Source: Helicostylum pulchrum (Eukaryota > Mucoromycota > Mucoromycetes > Mucorales > Mucoraceae). Taken from it: a stretch of 64,000 nucleotides of DNA. The stretch's first letter is position 1. Every line of letters begins with the position of its first letter. The notes under the pieces are model-generated. The model was not told where the DNA came from and did not search any database. It saw nothing but the letters and a program-made list of their open reading frames with translations. A program made the translations under genes and the position numbers. The DNA is taken from assembly GCA_025677825.1 (NCBI GenBank), contig JAIXMO010000004.1, positions 496,001 through 560,000 on the forward strand, in the 5' to 3' direction. This document shows, in pieces, positions 10,926-23,888 of this stretch.

Positions 10926-13133
10926 ATGGAAGCATGCACCCATCAAGTACAATATAATGGTCTATGTGCCGTATGTGGTACTTTATTAGAAAAGTAAAAG
11001 TATAAACTAAGCATCAAATTTATAAAATAAGAATACAAAAATATTGACAAATTGGAATAGTTTTGATGATCCACAAGCTGGGATCATAGGTAACATAAAT
11101 ATGGGCTACGATACGGTTGGATTAACTGTAAGCCGTGAAGTAAGTTTTGCATTCAGCGGTCAAATTTTGGTTTTTTTTTTCTAAACGCAAAAAAAAAAAG
11201 GAAGCAGAAAGATTAGAAGCAGAGAATGCTAGAAGACTATTAAAGAATCGGAAATTATCATTGATTCTTGATTTAGATCAAACGATTGTTCATGCCTCTT
11301 GGGACCAACGAGTAGGTGATTATATAAAAGAGGATACGGATATCCGACAATTCAATTTATCCGGTAGTTCAGTTGTATGTTATATTAAACTAAGGTAAAC
11401 TTTTATTACTGATATAATTGATTTTTTACTAACAATAAAAAAAAAAAAAGACCTGGACTAGATCGCTTTTTAAAAGAAATTGAACAATTATATGAGTTAC
11501 ATATTTATACGATGGGAACGAGAGATTACGCAGAAGCAGTAGCCAATGAGATTGACCCAAAGGGTTCATTATTTAAAGAAAGAATATTATCTCGCGATGA
11601 AAGTGGAAGTAAATGATTAATATTTTTACTATATGAAACTACCAAGTTCTAAATAGATTTATTAGGTGTAACGCAAAAGAAACTGCAACGATTGTTTCCT
11701 TGTGATACATCCATGGTAGTTGTTCTGGATGACCGTTCTGACGTCTGGAGTTTTTCACCAAACTTGATACGTATTAAACCATGTAAGAAATACAAGGAAA
11801 AAGAAAAAAAAGAGGTTGACATCATTATTTATCATTTCAAGTCTAGACGAATTCTTTGTAGGTACAGGAGATATTAATTGCCCATTTAAAAAGGTAAAGC
11901 CTAAAAATTTATTGTCTTGAAAAACAAGCCTAAAAGATCCCTTTTTTTTTTAAATATAGAAAGTTACACCGTGCTCCGACAAAATCGTGGCTGGTACTGA
12001 TTACGCAGGTAAGAAAAAGAAATATTCTGGGATGTACTATTTCCCCCCCTAAACCCCTTCCTGACAAAAAAAGCCCCCGTACAGATGACGACAATGAGTT
12101 ATACAAGATGTTGAACGTAAGCCTCAATCATGTGTTTTTATATACGTAAACAAACAAATGGATTATTCACACGCTTCAAAAAAAAAAAAAAAAAAAAGAT
12201 TTTAAAGGAAGTTCATAAAAAGTTTTATGAAAAAGATGAACATGATAAAGAAGCCGATGTTACGCATATTATACCAAAAATGAAATTAAATGTATTACAA
12301 CATGTAATTATTACTTTTACTGATGTAATACCTCAAATTAAAGACCCTACATTATCCTGGATATGGCAAATGGCTACATCATTTGGTGCTACTTGTTCAA
12401 TGGATTTAACGGGTAAAACAACTCACTTAATAGCAGTAAAAGTAAGTGTATACAAAAAATAAAACAATAAATAAACAAGCTATTAAAAAAAAAAGGAAAC
12501 GCGTGGGTATATTTAGTTTAGTAGTAAAGTAAAAGCGGCGAGAGAATATGGACATTCAATTCATGTTGTAACTCCAGCTTGGTTATTAGATAGTACATCT
12601 AGTTGGTCAATTCAAGACGAAAGCAATTATCAATTACCGCAAGAAGAAGATATCGATAACCCAGAATCCACTCCACTTGATTTTTTAGAAGAAGAAAATG
12701 ATGAAAAAGTAAGCGTGGACTGGGAAGAAGCAGATAGAGAAGTAGAAGATTTCATTAATGAGAGTGGAATCGATGACATTTGGGATACAGACTCTGACAC
12801 TGTAGACAGGTAAATTATTGCTTTTTATTTTTATTGTTTGAAGTTAAATTATATTTTAGTCCGTTATCTGCTTGCAGTAGTGGTAAACCATGGAAAAGAA
12901 AACGTGAGGAGCAAGAAAGTGGCGGAGAGAGTGGCGGAGATGCATCTGAAGATGATAATGAGTCCACCATCTTGGCGGTACGAAGAAGACAAAGAGTAAA
13001 CAAGAGACAAAAATCACAGCTATCAAAAGTAACTACTGCCTCTAGCTCTCAGTGTACAAGTGGTAACAATAGTGATGATGATTTAGGTTCTTTAGATGAT
13101 TTAGTTGGTATATTAGATGAAGCATTAAAATAA
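10926..13133 (+). CDS. FCP1: RNA polymerase II CTD phosphatase FCP1, 520 aa
   Basis: Eleven exons: 10926-10993, 11061-11139, 11201-11394, 11451-11608, 11657-11782, 11847-11893, 11960-12008, 12085-12116, 12199-12441, 12517-12809, 12860-13133; phases agree and total 521 codons. It removes Ser phosphates from the Rpb1 tail in the nucleus to recycle polymerase. The protein starts at the conserved CTHQVQYNGLCAVCG block, then has INMGYDTVGLTVSRE, the FCPH/HAD motif DLDQT at 73-77 (nucleophile D73), TMGTRDYAE, DESGN, DDRSDVW and KPYEFFVGTGDIN. A BRCT domain lies at about 280-375 (IHVVTPAWLLDS), and an acidic/basic tail ends SLDDLVGILDEALK, the TFIIF/TFIIB-binding type of end. The biotinyl-lipoyl-like N-terminal domain of larger FCP1 proteins is missing in this model. 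Small exons 6-8 (47, 49 and 32 bases) are the least certain. Confidence 0.9.
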
Positions 13134-13308
13134 CACGTATAAGCTTTTTGGGGTTTCACCACGCTTTTTCTTGTTTTTAAAAAGGGAAAGATCTACTAGT
13201 TCTTTTTTGTTTTTTCGGGTATAAATAAGAAGACGCTTTTTCTTTTTACCTTTTTCTTCTTTTTTTTTTTTCGTAAATAAATTCCCTTCACTCACGCTTT
13301 TTATAAAT

Positions 13309-16300
13309 ATGCCGACAAGTGAAGAACATGATTCACTTTTGAATCATGGTCAATTTTCGGTGACACCAGAACAACTAGGTGAGCTTATTGACCCCAAGAA
13401 CTATGAGTTATTGAACAAGATGGGTGGTATTTACACTATCTGTGAAAAACTCAAGACAAACCCAAGTGTCGGTCTCTCTACTGATGAAGGATCCTCCAAT
13501 TCCAACGAAACTGCTTTCCGTGACCGTCAACAATACTTTGGTAGAAACGTTTTGCCCGAACCTAAATCCAAGACCTTTCTTGAATTGCTTTTTGCTGCTT
13601 ATAATGATAAAACTTTAATCATGCTTAGGTAAAATACAAAATGTAATGGGATGTAAAGAAATGACGTAAATAACACATCATGATTTTTTATTATAGTATT
13701 GCTGCTTTGGTTTCATTGGCTGTAGGTATTTGGGAAGATTATTCTAGTCGTCATCCTGAAGATGAACCTCGTGTTGGATGGTAAGAATAGAACAATTTTT
13801 TAATTTTAATTTTAAGCCCGTGCTAATTAAATAATTTTTTTAGGGTGGAAGGTACAGCTATTATTGTCGCAGTATTAGCAGTTATTCTCACCAATGCCGT
13901 GAATGATTATCAAAAGGAAGCTCAATTTAAAAAACTTAATGCAAAGAAGGAAGACCGTACAGTTAAAGTATTAAGAAATGGCCGTGAACAACAAATTAGT
14001 GTATATGATATCAATGTAGGTGATATTTTAATGTTGGAACCAGGAGACATTATTCCAGTAGACGGGTTATTTTTACAAGGCCACAACTTGGCCTGTGATG
14101 AATCTTCTGCTACAGGTGAATCTGATACCATGAAAAAGAAGCCTGATGGCGATTGTTTTATTTTATCTGGTTCGAAAGTTTTGGAAGGTGTTGGTAAAGC
14201 TGTTGTTATTGCTGTAGGTGAAAACTCCTTCTTTGGAAAGACTATGATGACCATGCGTACCGGAGAGGCTGAAGGAACTCCTCTTCAAATGAAATTAGAT
14301 ACGCTTGCTGAGCAAATTGCTAAATTAGGTTTTGCCGCTGCTATTACCATGTTGATCGCTTTAGTCATTAAGTACTTTGTCACCGCCTTTTTAGCTCCTG
14401 AATTCCCTCCTGGTGCTGATATTGCTGCCGCAATGATCAGTATCGTCATTCAAGCCATTACCATTATCGTTGTTGCTGTCCCTGAAGGTCTTCCCATGGC
14501 TGTTACAATGGCTCTTGCTTTCGCCACCACTCAAATGTTGAAGGATGGTAACTTGGTGCGTGTCTTGGCTGCTTGTGAAACCATGGGTAACGCCACTGCC
14601 ATTTGTTCTGATAAGACCGGTACTTTGACCCAAAACAAGATGACCGTTACACGTGGTACATTAGCCCAACAAGAATTCAAATCCGAGCAAGAAATTAAAG
14701 ATTGGTCCAAGCAAGTTGATAATCAAAAGGTCTTACCATTGATCTTTGAAGCTATTGCCTTAAACTCAAACGCCTTTGAAGATAAAAATGAAAAGGGTCA
14801 AGTAGAATTCATTGGTTCCAAGACTGAATGTGCCTTGTTAGGCTTTAGTAAGATTTTAGGTAGCAATTATGATGAACTTCGTCACGATGCAAAGGTTGAA
14901 AAGGTATTCCCTTTTGCCTCCAAGAGAAAGACAATGACAACTGTTATCAAGATTAAAGAAAACTCTCCTTTTACCTCTTCTCAAGACGATTATAGAATTT
15001 ACGTTAAGGGTGCCTCTGAAATTGTACTCGGTACTTGTGAAATGTATATTGACGAAGAAGGTGAACAACACAAATTGACTAAAGAGGTAACTGAAAAGTT
15101 CAACAAGATTATTTCTGACTACGCTGATCAAGCACTCCGTACAATCGCTGTTGCCTATCGTGATATCTCCAAGAGAAAGTTTAAAAAGGTTTCTGATGAA
15201 GAGCCACCTTTGGATGAACTTACATTAATTGGTATCTTTGGTATTATGGATCCTTTGCGTCCTGGTGTAGTTGAATCTGTTGCTGCTTTCCGTGATGCTG
15301 GTGTCTTTGTTCGTATGATTACTGGTGATAATATTAACACTGCTAAAGCTATTGCTCGTAACGCTGGTATTTTGACTAAAGGTGGTCTTGCTATGACCGG
15401 TCCTGAACTTCGTGCCATGTCTCCTGAAGAACAACGCAAGGTCATTCCTCGTCTTCAAGTTTTGGCTCGTTCTTCTCCTAAGGATAAATGTGTTGTTGTC
15501 ACTCGTTTGCAAGAGCAAGAACAAGTAGTTGGTATGACTGGTGATGGTACCAATGATGGACCTGCACTTAAATTAGCTGACGTTGGTTTCTCTATGGGTA
15601 TTGCTGGTACTGAAGTAGCTAAAGAAGCTTCTGATATTATCTTGATGGACGATAACTTCAACTCCATCTTGAAGGCTTTACTTTGGGGTCGTGCTGTCAA
15701 CGACGGTGTTCGTAAGTTCTTGACTTTCCAATTGACTGTCAACATTGCTGCTGTTGTACTCTCTTTCATCTCTGCCATTACTTCTGAAAATGCTGAAAGT
15801 ATTTTAAGTGCTGTTCAATTACTTTGGGTCAATTTGATCATGGATACCTTGGCCGCTTTAGCTTTAGCTACTGAACCTCCTACCCAAGATTTACTTCATC
15901 GTAAGCCCATCTCCAAGAACGCTCATTTAATCAATTTCCGTATGGCCAAGATGATCTTGGGTCAAGCCATCTTCCAAATCGTTATTAATTTAATTGCCAT
16001 CTATTTGGGTCCTCGTATCTTTAACCTCGGTGAATCTACCTACGATCAAGCTGTCTTGCGTACCATGGTCTTCAACATCTTTGTCTTCTTACAAGTCTTT
16101 AACGAAATCAATTGTAGACGTATCGATAACACCATTAACGTATTCAAGGATATGTTTGATAACTGGATCTTTATTACTATTCAAGTAGTCGTTGTTTTGG
16201 GCCAATACTTTATTGTTACCTTTGGTGGTATTGCTTTCAAGACCGTGCCTTTAAATGCTGAACAATGGTTCATTACTGTCTTGATCGGTTCGCTTTCTAT

Positions 16301-16640
16301 TCCCATCGGTACCATTATTCGTTTGGTTCCCGATTGCGGTTGTGAAGGTAAATATAATGAAGAGGCCAAACCTTTAGCAAGTTATTCTCGCATGAGCTGG
16401 GAAGGTGCTATTGGTGATGTACGTAACGAACTTAAGGTCTACTCTTTGCTTCGTCGTAACCGTAACAAGTCTCGTGATATCCCTACTAGATCTTCTACTC
16501 GTAATTCAGAATCTGCTGCTTTCAGTGCTCCTAACGCCAGTTATGGTGCTACCGCTAATCAGCCCAAGGGTAATAGATTTGCTAACTTGGTTGCTAATGC
16601 TCAAAAGTATAACCAATCTTCTGAAAATAACGAAGAGTAA
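13309..16640 (+). CDS. PMC1: P-type calcium ATPase, PMCA/PMC1 type, 1066 aa
   Basis: Three exons: 13309-13628, 13697-13780, 13844-16640 (1067 codons). This is a P2B-type calcium pump that exports cytosolic calcium, in fungi usually into the vacuole. Visible motifs are TGES-type actuator sequence SSATGESD, PEGLPMAVTMALAF in TM4 with the calcium-binding Glu, the phosphorylation site DKTGTLTQNKMTV with Asp at about residue 391, KGASEIVL for nucleotide binding, and the hinge TGDGTNDGPALKLADVGF. About ten membrane spans are present. The N-terminal 105 residues contain no clear calmodulin site; the C-terminal tail after the last span is about 120 residues, basic and Ser-rich (RRNRNKSRDIPTRSSTR) and is the likely regulatory region. 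Codon use is biased toward preferred codons, which suggests high expression. Confidence 0.96.
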
Positions 16641-16925
16641 AAAACTACACACACACCCAAACACACATATTTCATTTATTTTATATATTAAAAACAAACT
16701 TTTTCATGATTTCTTATTTTATTTTTTCTTATTTATCATACAAATACTGTCAATACAAATAAAAAGAGGGTCAGTGCTTTTTATTTTATTTTTTTAGATA
16801 AAACGCCCAATTACATTCTGCTTTTTCACAAAGCGGTAGTTTAACACCTTGCACCGTTGCAATATTTTGCTTTTTTTTTTTCCACTTTGTCTCTTTTTTT
16901 TTTTTTTTCTTTTTATCAAGGTAGA

Positions 16926-18095
16926 ATGGATAAAACAAGTATTTCACCAGAAGTATTAGACTTTATAAAATCACAGCTTACCAATGTGACATGTTCAAAA
17001 AGCAGCACATTATCTTTTCTAAAAGGTTTTGTTCTCGGTCAATGTTCGGTCATTATAGTCGTTATACTTGTTTTAAAGTATTTATTTACAGAGGACGTAA
17101 AACGTGTTAACAGGGTATGTGCAATAAATAAATAAAAAAAAAGATTATACACGAAAAAAAAAGAGGTTGTTTTTTAAAAAAAACTTTATGTATGTAGCGC
17201 TATATCCCGTCCAGATTATCAACCACACCGCCTTCTCGTCTAAACACCACACCTTCCTCACCTACTGACCATATTACCTCTAAAACATACTACGATATGA
17301 TGCATCATCCACCCGAGAGTACCGACTGGTTAAACGTATTATTGGCACAAGCCATACTCCAATACCGAGAAGACGCCAAACTCAACAATCGGTTGGTACT
17401 GGCAATCGACGATATACTCAACGGAGGCGTCAAACCCAATTTCCTGGGTCCAATTCATGTATGTGAACTTAATTTAGGCGAGGAGTTTCCAATCTTTAGC
17501 AATGCCAAAATAAGAAGATCGGATGAGATTGGATCGATGAGAGCAGAGATCGATTTCGAGTACAATGATCAAGTGACGCTGGGGATAGAAACACAGTTGA
17601 TTTTGAATTGGCCAAAGCAAGCCTTTGCCGCCTTACCGATATCTTTAGTTTTATCTGTAGTTCGGTTTTCAGGCACTGTAAGTTTTTTTTTACAACAAAA
17701 AAAAGGGGGGGGGGGAGAAAACCAATGTATATTAATTATTTTTTTCGGTTTAGTTGACGATTGAGTTAATTAGTCCACCAGCAACTACAACACAACCAGA
17801 GATTCCGTTAGAAAGATACATTGCTATTTCCTCGCACCCAGACTTTATACTTGATTTAAAAGTTCAATCGTTAATTGGATCTCGAACAAAGTTAGAAGAT
17901 ATACCAAAGTTAAGAGACTTGATTCAAACCAAATTAAGAAATGTTTATATCGATAAGTTGGTGTACCCTACTTTTGTAAAGATTAAAGTCCCTAATATGT
18001 GGAAGGATACCGTAAACGATCACGCAAGTACTACTTTGCAACCCACTGCCGCTGAAAAAATAGAAGAGTTTATGGAAGAAATAAAAGAAGCTTAA
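16926..18095 (+). CDS. MMM1: ERMES subunit MMM1, 336 aa
   Basis: Three exons: 16926-17114, 17198-17677, 17754-18095 (337 codons). MMM1 is the ER-anchored subunit of the ER-mitochondria encounter structure and carries phospholipids through its SMP domain. The short N-terminus would be lumenal. One membrane span lies at about 31-54, introduced by the family-typical FLKGFVLGQCSVI. A variable linker of about 45 residues is followed by the SMP domain from about 105 to 325, opening with STDWLNVLLAQAIL, with NFLGPIHVCELNLGEEFP and a typical end VKIKVPNMW. Length is slightly short for the family because the linker is short. The intron at 17678-17753 holds a G run. Confidence 0.95.
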
Positions 18096-18396
18096 AATAT
18101 CGTATTCCCCCCTCCTCTTTTTTATACCTATTTTATTTTTTATTTTTGAAGAAAATCGTTATTTCTGAAAAAAAACACCATACCTGTATCTTGAGTATTA
18201 CAAGCGATAACTAGGAAGGTCTTTTTTTTCACTTATTTACTGGAATATATACCGGAGTAAACCTCTGCTTTTTTTTAAAAAAAACCTGGTGCGAAAACCT
18301 GGTCGTAGTACCCAAAATATTCAAAAATAAAGATTTTTTTTTAAGCCAAATTTTTTTTCTTTCTTTCTCTCTTTTTTATTCACGAAAAAAAACACA
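18096..18396. other. Intergenic, no gene seen
   Basis: About 300 bases between MMM1 and PRP40, AT-rich, with T runs and no open frame. It should contain the PRP40 promoter. Confidence 0.6.
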
Positions 18397-20808
18397 ATGT
18401 ATAGACCACCACCAGTGCCTGTAAGTCCTTTTTCTCTTTAAAGAAGCATGTATATTAACCTTTATATATATATAAAAGTATGGAGGCTCCCCAGTTATGG
18501 GTTCACCACAAAACATTCCCTTCAATCCTAACGCAACATGGCAAAGACCAATGGATCCAACCGTAAGTAAACTCATAAAAAAAAAGGGACCCAAAAACTC
18601 ATCTTGTTGTATATAGGCTATTTGGAAAGAGCATACAACGCCAGAAGGAAGAAAATACTGGTACAACAACATAACTAGACAAAGTACATGGGAAAAACCA
18701 GACGATTTATTAACGCCAGAAGAAAAGATTTTAAAAGGATCTTCTTGGAAAGAGTATACTACTCCTGAAGGAAAGAAGTATTACAGTAACATTAAAACAA
18801 AAGAAACTGTTTGGGAGATCCCTGCCGATTTGAAAGGTAATTATTGATTTCTTTTTAAGTGTACATACCAATCTAAAAAAAAAAACTTTTTACATGTAGA
18901 ACAACTTGAAAAGGCTAAAAAGTTGGCTATTGAAATGTAAGCTTATTTTTTTTAAAAAAAAATTATGTAAAGAAAGTATTAACTCTTTATCTAGCCAAGC
19001 ATTGACTTCAGCTGCACCACCACAATCAGAGCCAGTAAGAGTTCCAGCTCCTCCATTATCTGTAACAATGAACCAACCATTACCTGAATATGCTACCAGA
19101 GAACTTGCTGAACAAGCCTTTTTTGGTTTATTAAAAGAGACCGTAAGTTGTTTTTTTTATAACACATAAAAACACGAAAAACTAAAAAAAAAAATATACA
19201 TGTATAGGGTGTCAAATCGGATTGGACTTGGGAACAGGCACAACGTGCAATTATCACCAAACCACTGTACCGAGCCCTAAAGACTATTACTGAAAGAAAA
19301 GCGGCATTTCATATGTTTATCGATGCAGAAGCCAAAAGAGAACGAGAAGAAAGAGAGCAAAGAGAAGCGCGACAAAAAGCCGATTTTATATCGATGCTTC
19401 AAAAGCAAGATATTAAACCGTATACGCGTTTCCGTACTGTTTTAAAACAATACGGGCAGTTACCTGAATTTACAGAGATCAAGTCTGAAAAACAGGCTGA
19501 AAGTTATTTCGATGAATATATTCAAACGATCCAAAGAGAAGAAAAGGATAGGTTAAGAGATTTGCGTAAATCAAGTATGGAAAAGTTTAGTAAATTGTTA
19601 CATTCGATACCAGAGATTACGTACAAGACTTCTTGGAAAGAAGCTCAGTACTTGTATCAGAATACACCGGAGGGCAAAAATCCAGAGTCGTTTGAAGGTA
19701 TGGATATGTTAGATTTCTTATCTGTGTTTGAAGAATATAATAGATCTCTTTGGGAGGAACCCATGAATGAAATAAATAAAAAAGTGCATCAAAGAAGAAG
19801 AAAGGAACGAAAGGCTCGAGAAGGATTCAAGGTATTTTATTTTGTATATAATATATATATATATATATATGGCTTAAAATGTTAAACATTTTTTTTTATA
19901 TATATAGGAGTTATTACAAGAACTAGTTTCTAATAACCAAATTAATGTACGTACACTGTGGAAAGATATTTACGCACAGATTAAGGATGATTCACGTTAT
20001 ATATCAGCATTGGGTCTTCCAGACTCGACACCTTTAGATATGTTTTGGGATGTTATTGACGATTTAGATGAACAGCTCTATCATCAAAAGAAGACAGTTT
20101 ATGCAGCACTTAAAAAGGCAGATTTTGAAGTCGATATGCAAACTCAATTTGATGATTATCTTGATGCATTAAATATCGATGAAAGAGTTAAACTAGAAAT
20201 CAATCATCAAAATCTTAAATTTATCTTTGAACATTTACAGGTAAAAGCTGCGCAAAGATTAAAAGATGAAAAACGTCGTCAAGAAAAGAAATTGAGAAAG
20301 AAGTTGGATATATTCAAATATGCTTTAAAGCACGTTGATCCACCTATTACCGTGGAAGATACTTGGGAAACTGTTAAACCTCGTTTGCAACTGTTGGATG
20401 AGTACAACGAAATTGAACAAGAGGAGTTAAAACAAGAAGTATTCGAAAAGTATTTAAATAGACTTAAAGAAAAGAAAGAAGATGAAGATGAAGAAGAGGA
20501 AGGTATAATTAAAGAAGATGAAGAAGGTATGATTAGAGAAGAAGATGATATACATGAAAAGCGTCGTAGTAGACGTAGTCGTAGAAAAGAATATGGTAGT
20601 GACAGTGACGAAGAAAATAGAATCAAAAAGAGAAAAAAGGTATGTTTCCATATCTCTCTCTCTTTCTTTTTTTTTTTTATATAATATATCATTACTAAAC
20701 AATATTTACTTTATACATATATAGAGACATACTTCTAAGGGATATTCAAGTACTGAAGAAGGTGAAGCTCTTGATGATTATCAAAACGATCCTAGACGAT
20801 TAAAGTAA
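18397..20808 (+). CDS. PRP40: U1 snRNP splicing factor PRP40, 650 aa
   Basis: Eight exons: 18397-18420, 18479-18562, 18617-18836, 18900-18936, 18995-19142, 19208-19831, 19908-20639, 20725-20808 (651 codons). PRP40 bridges the 5' splice site complex and the branch-point proteins in early spliceosomes. A short proline-rich start (MYRPPPVP) precedes two WW domains: W39/W61 ([16 protein letters not shown]) and W80/W102 ([15 protein letters not shown]), joined by the usual short linker. Several FF domains follow from about residue 165 to 500 (for example [16 protein letters not shown] and [18 protein letters not shown]). The tail is acidic, then RS/K-rich ([10 protein letters not shown]), fitting a nuclear splicing factor. 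Length matches fungal relatives. The first exon is only 24 bases. Confidence 0.95.
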
Positions 20809-20902
20809 ACTCCACCTTTTTTTAATTTTTTATATCTAAAAAAATAAATTATTTAAACCACTTTTTGTTTTATTCTCTCTTTTTCTAATAAATTTATATA
20901 AT

Positions 20903-23769
20903 ATGGAATGGATTCAAACGAAACTTAAACATGTTAAAGACTTGCAATCAAACCATTTAAACAAATGTCATTTGTTTGGTTGTGAATTTCATCACTTGTC
21001 GTTAGTCATTGACCCCCATGGAAAGGTCTATACGACAGACCAAGTAAATAATACCTTTTTCTTGTAAAAAAAAATAAAAACTAAAATAAACACGTATATT
21101 AGAACACTATAAACTTACAGCTTCCTCAACCTATATTACAAGTAGTTGGTTCATGTCATAACGATCTAGAAATCTGTCATTTTTATTTTCGGTCAGTGAC
21201 AAACCAAGTATTTGAGTGGATATCAAACAGGTAAATATATAAAGAAAAGTGTATACGTATAAAAAAACTGATAGAAAGAACATAGTGAAGAACCTTTAAG
21301 AAAAAGAGCCAAGTTGGATGAAAATTCAACCAATTCGTCAGATTATCCTTATAAAGAGGTATATCTTTCTTTCTTTTTTTGTGAGGTATTTTAAAATTAA
21401 CGAATATTCTATTAGATTGGTAGTAATGTGCACCATATCATGTCATTTCATAAACCAGGTGTACTTTTATTTTCGGATTCTAATGTCAAATACTATAACC
21501 CAACCAATTGCAGTTCAACCGACACGGCGATGTTTTATCCTAACGATATCAATATAACTTGTCATCAGTATTTTGATCAACTTGATCCTTGTTTAAAAGA
21601 TTTCTTTTCTTTAAGCTTGATGTAAGTAATTTTTTTTTTCTTTACTGTAAAAAACAAAAAGAGGAAAAACTAATTCACTGATGTAGAAAGAATGGTTTGT
21701 TTTTTGGAACAAATGATGGATCGGTATACTGTCGTAATCTAGATAAAGAACCTATCAAAGATACAAGAGTAATGACATTTGAAAACTCTGAACCTGTCAT
21801 TTTTTTACAATTGATTTCTGGAGTTCATAACTCACTTATGGCTACAGGGTAAAATAAAAATAAAAAATAACATGCATTTTGAACAACGATTTAAATATTT
21901 TTTTAATTGTAGTGATAGAGGTACCATCATGATATACTCAAAGGTTTCTATTCAATCGGAAGAACCAACAATGCTTTTGAAACAACTTAATATACAAGGT
22001 CCAATACACGCTGTAGAGAAAGCAAACGAGGTAACTTTTGCATTACACACATAAACGTGATTTTTTTTTTAAAAGATTAAGATTAGGATTTCGCCTATCT
22101 TGTCGCTTCAGGAAATGGAAAGATATCCTTTCTAGAATTAAAATACGCAATAAACGATATAGATATAATCTCAACACCTGTACAAAACCACAATAACCTT
22201 CTCAAACGATTAAGAATGGCCAATCAAACCAATAATATATTTGATTCATTATCGAACCAACACGGAAATATTCAATTAAAGACATTTATACTTGATTCCG
22301 CACCTACCTCGATTAAAAACGACCCACAAGCTATCATACAATTAACAAACGAAGCCCTAGATGATTTAAAGCTAAGTGAATTAGATTTAAAATACTTGGA
22401 TCGACAAGAACAAAATCTAAGTCAAAGGCTATCTACTACCAATCAAACATTGTATGCGTTACAAACCATGGATAAAAGAAGAAAACCAGGTACTTTTCAC
22501 TTATTAGATACCAGTGGGTTTGAATTAAGTATACGTCCCATAACAACGTCCGCGTCTATAGCCAACCATAGTTTACAATCAACTTGCTATTTACGTACTT
22601 GCATAAAAACCTCTCGATTTTTACAACTTGAAGATTGGCATTTGGAATTGGATTTATTTCGGCATACACAATCTAAATGTCTACTAGGAGAGACCAAAAC
22701 TGTACCGGTGATGGCATTTGAAACAATATATCAAAATGGGATTGAACGTTATTCAGCGTGGCAAAGAGATATTCAATTGGATTTAGAAAGCCTTACTTTA
22801 CCGATAAAAGTTTCGGTTTATTTAACCATGTCTGTTGACGAACATGCTCCCTCAATAAGGTTTCCGGTCTCTAATTTAGCGATTGATGATCTTCATTTTA
22901 TGATACCCTGCAGTCCTGATTTTATAAAGACGATTCAGATCAGAGGATTAGATCAAGTATCTAATAAATTAATGCGTGCTTACTGTAAACAGATTCTGTA
23001 TGATAAGACCACTAGGTACCCGTTTGCTAGGTTATTAAAAACAAAATCTTTGACTGATCTAGTAAGAATAATTATAAAAATTGTTTTTTTTTAAAAAAAA
23101 AAAATTCTAATTATTATTATTTTAGCCATTGTTTAAATCATTATTTGATTATAAAAGTGTTCATGTACAATGTTTAATCGATTTACATACAACTGATCAA
23201 ACATATCAATCAATTCTATCAAGTATTTTAAGTGAAGGAAAAACAATGTAAAAGTATATTATTTGAATTTTGATAAAGTAAAACTAATTATTATGTATAT
23301 GTAAAAGAGATGAAATGAATAGTATATTATTGAGCGCAGAACAAGCTTTGTTTACTATAGCTGCATTTCCTGCATGTCCGATTATAATTGAACTAACGCG
23401 TGGTAATTTTTTATTTTTTATTTTCAATAGTGCAAAAACTAAAACCATATTCTAGTATCTTCAACCGTGATCGATTTTTGTATACAATGTGTTTACTCGC
23501 CTGCATTGTTTAGGGTAGAAGCATCATTTATTTCAAGACTATTAGATCAATTTATTCAAATTCCAAGTGATAAAACAACCAGTGTAAAATATGCAACGTT
23601 TCTTAAAACCATGAAATCATTAGAACATTCAATTCTTGAATTACAAGAAACTTATCAATCAAGTCAAAATAACAATCTAGTAAATCAATTGAAAACGTCC
23701 ATTGATTTATTATTTGATATTTATAACCACGAGCCAATTGGATATTTCTCACTTCTCAATGCAGTTTGA
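20903..23769 (+). CDS. Beta-propeller/coiled-coil protein, FANCB/FAAP100-like architecture, 771 aa
   Basis: Ten exons: 20903-21043, 21121-21230, 21286-21358, 21416-21621, 21687-21848, 21913-22030, 22087-23061, 23126-23247, 23308-23402, 23456-23769. All phases agree (772 codons), so the gene is intact. Residues 1 to about 330 look like a seven-blade propeller, with blades ending in patterns such as GVLLFSDSNVKYY, GLFFGTNDGSVYC, MATGDRGTIMIYS and LVASGNGKISFLE. A predicted coiled coil lies at about 360-402 (ELDLKYLDRQEQNLSQRL). A beta-rich domain follows at about 405-560 (TCYLRTCIKTSRFLQLEDW, LPIKVSVYLTMSV), then a helical end. This order, propeller-coil-beta sandwich-helices, is that of the Fanconi core subunits FANCB and FAAP100. 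I see no residue-level motif that proves it, so the function is an inference. A WD-type scaffold of another complex is the alternative. Confidence 0.6.
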
Positions 23770-23888
23770 GATTTTTTACAGACTAACCATTTAGTTTCAC
23801 CGATTATTTGAGTATAAATAACTTCCTTTTTTTTTTTATTTCTTTTTATTCTTTTTTAACAAATAAAAAAATAAAATAAAAAAATAAA

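Noticed and set aside
13922..15778. Several minus-strand frames of 80-110 codons over the calcium ATPase gene
   Set aside because: All lie opposite the conserved ATPase exon and show no independent family signal.
20279..20702. Minus-strand Ser/Phe-rich frames over PRP40
   Set aside because: They are antisense readings of the Glu/Lys-rich PRP40 tail.
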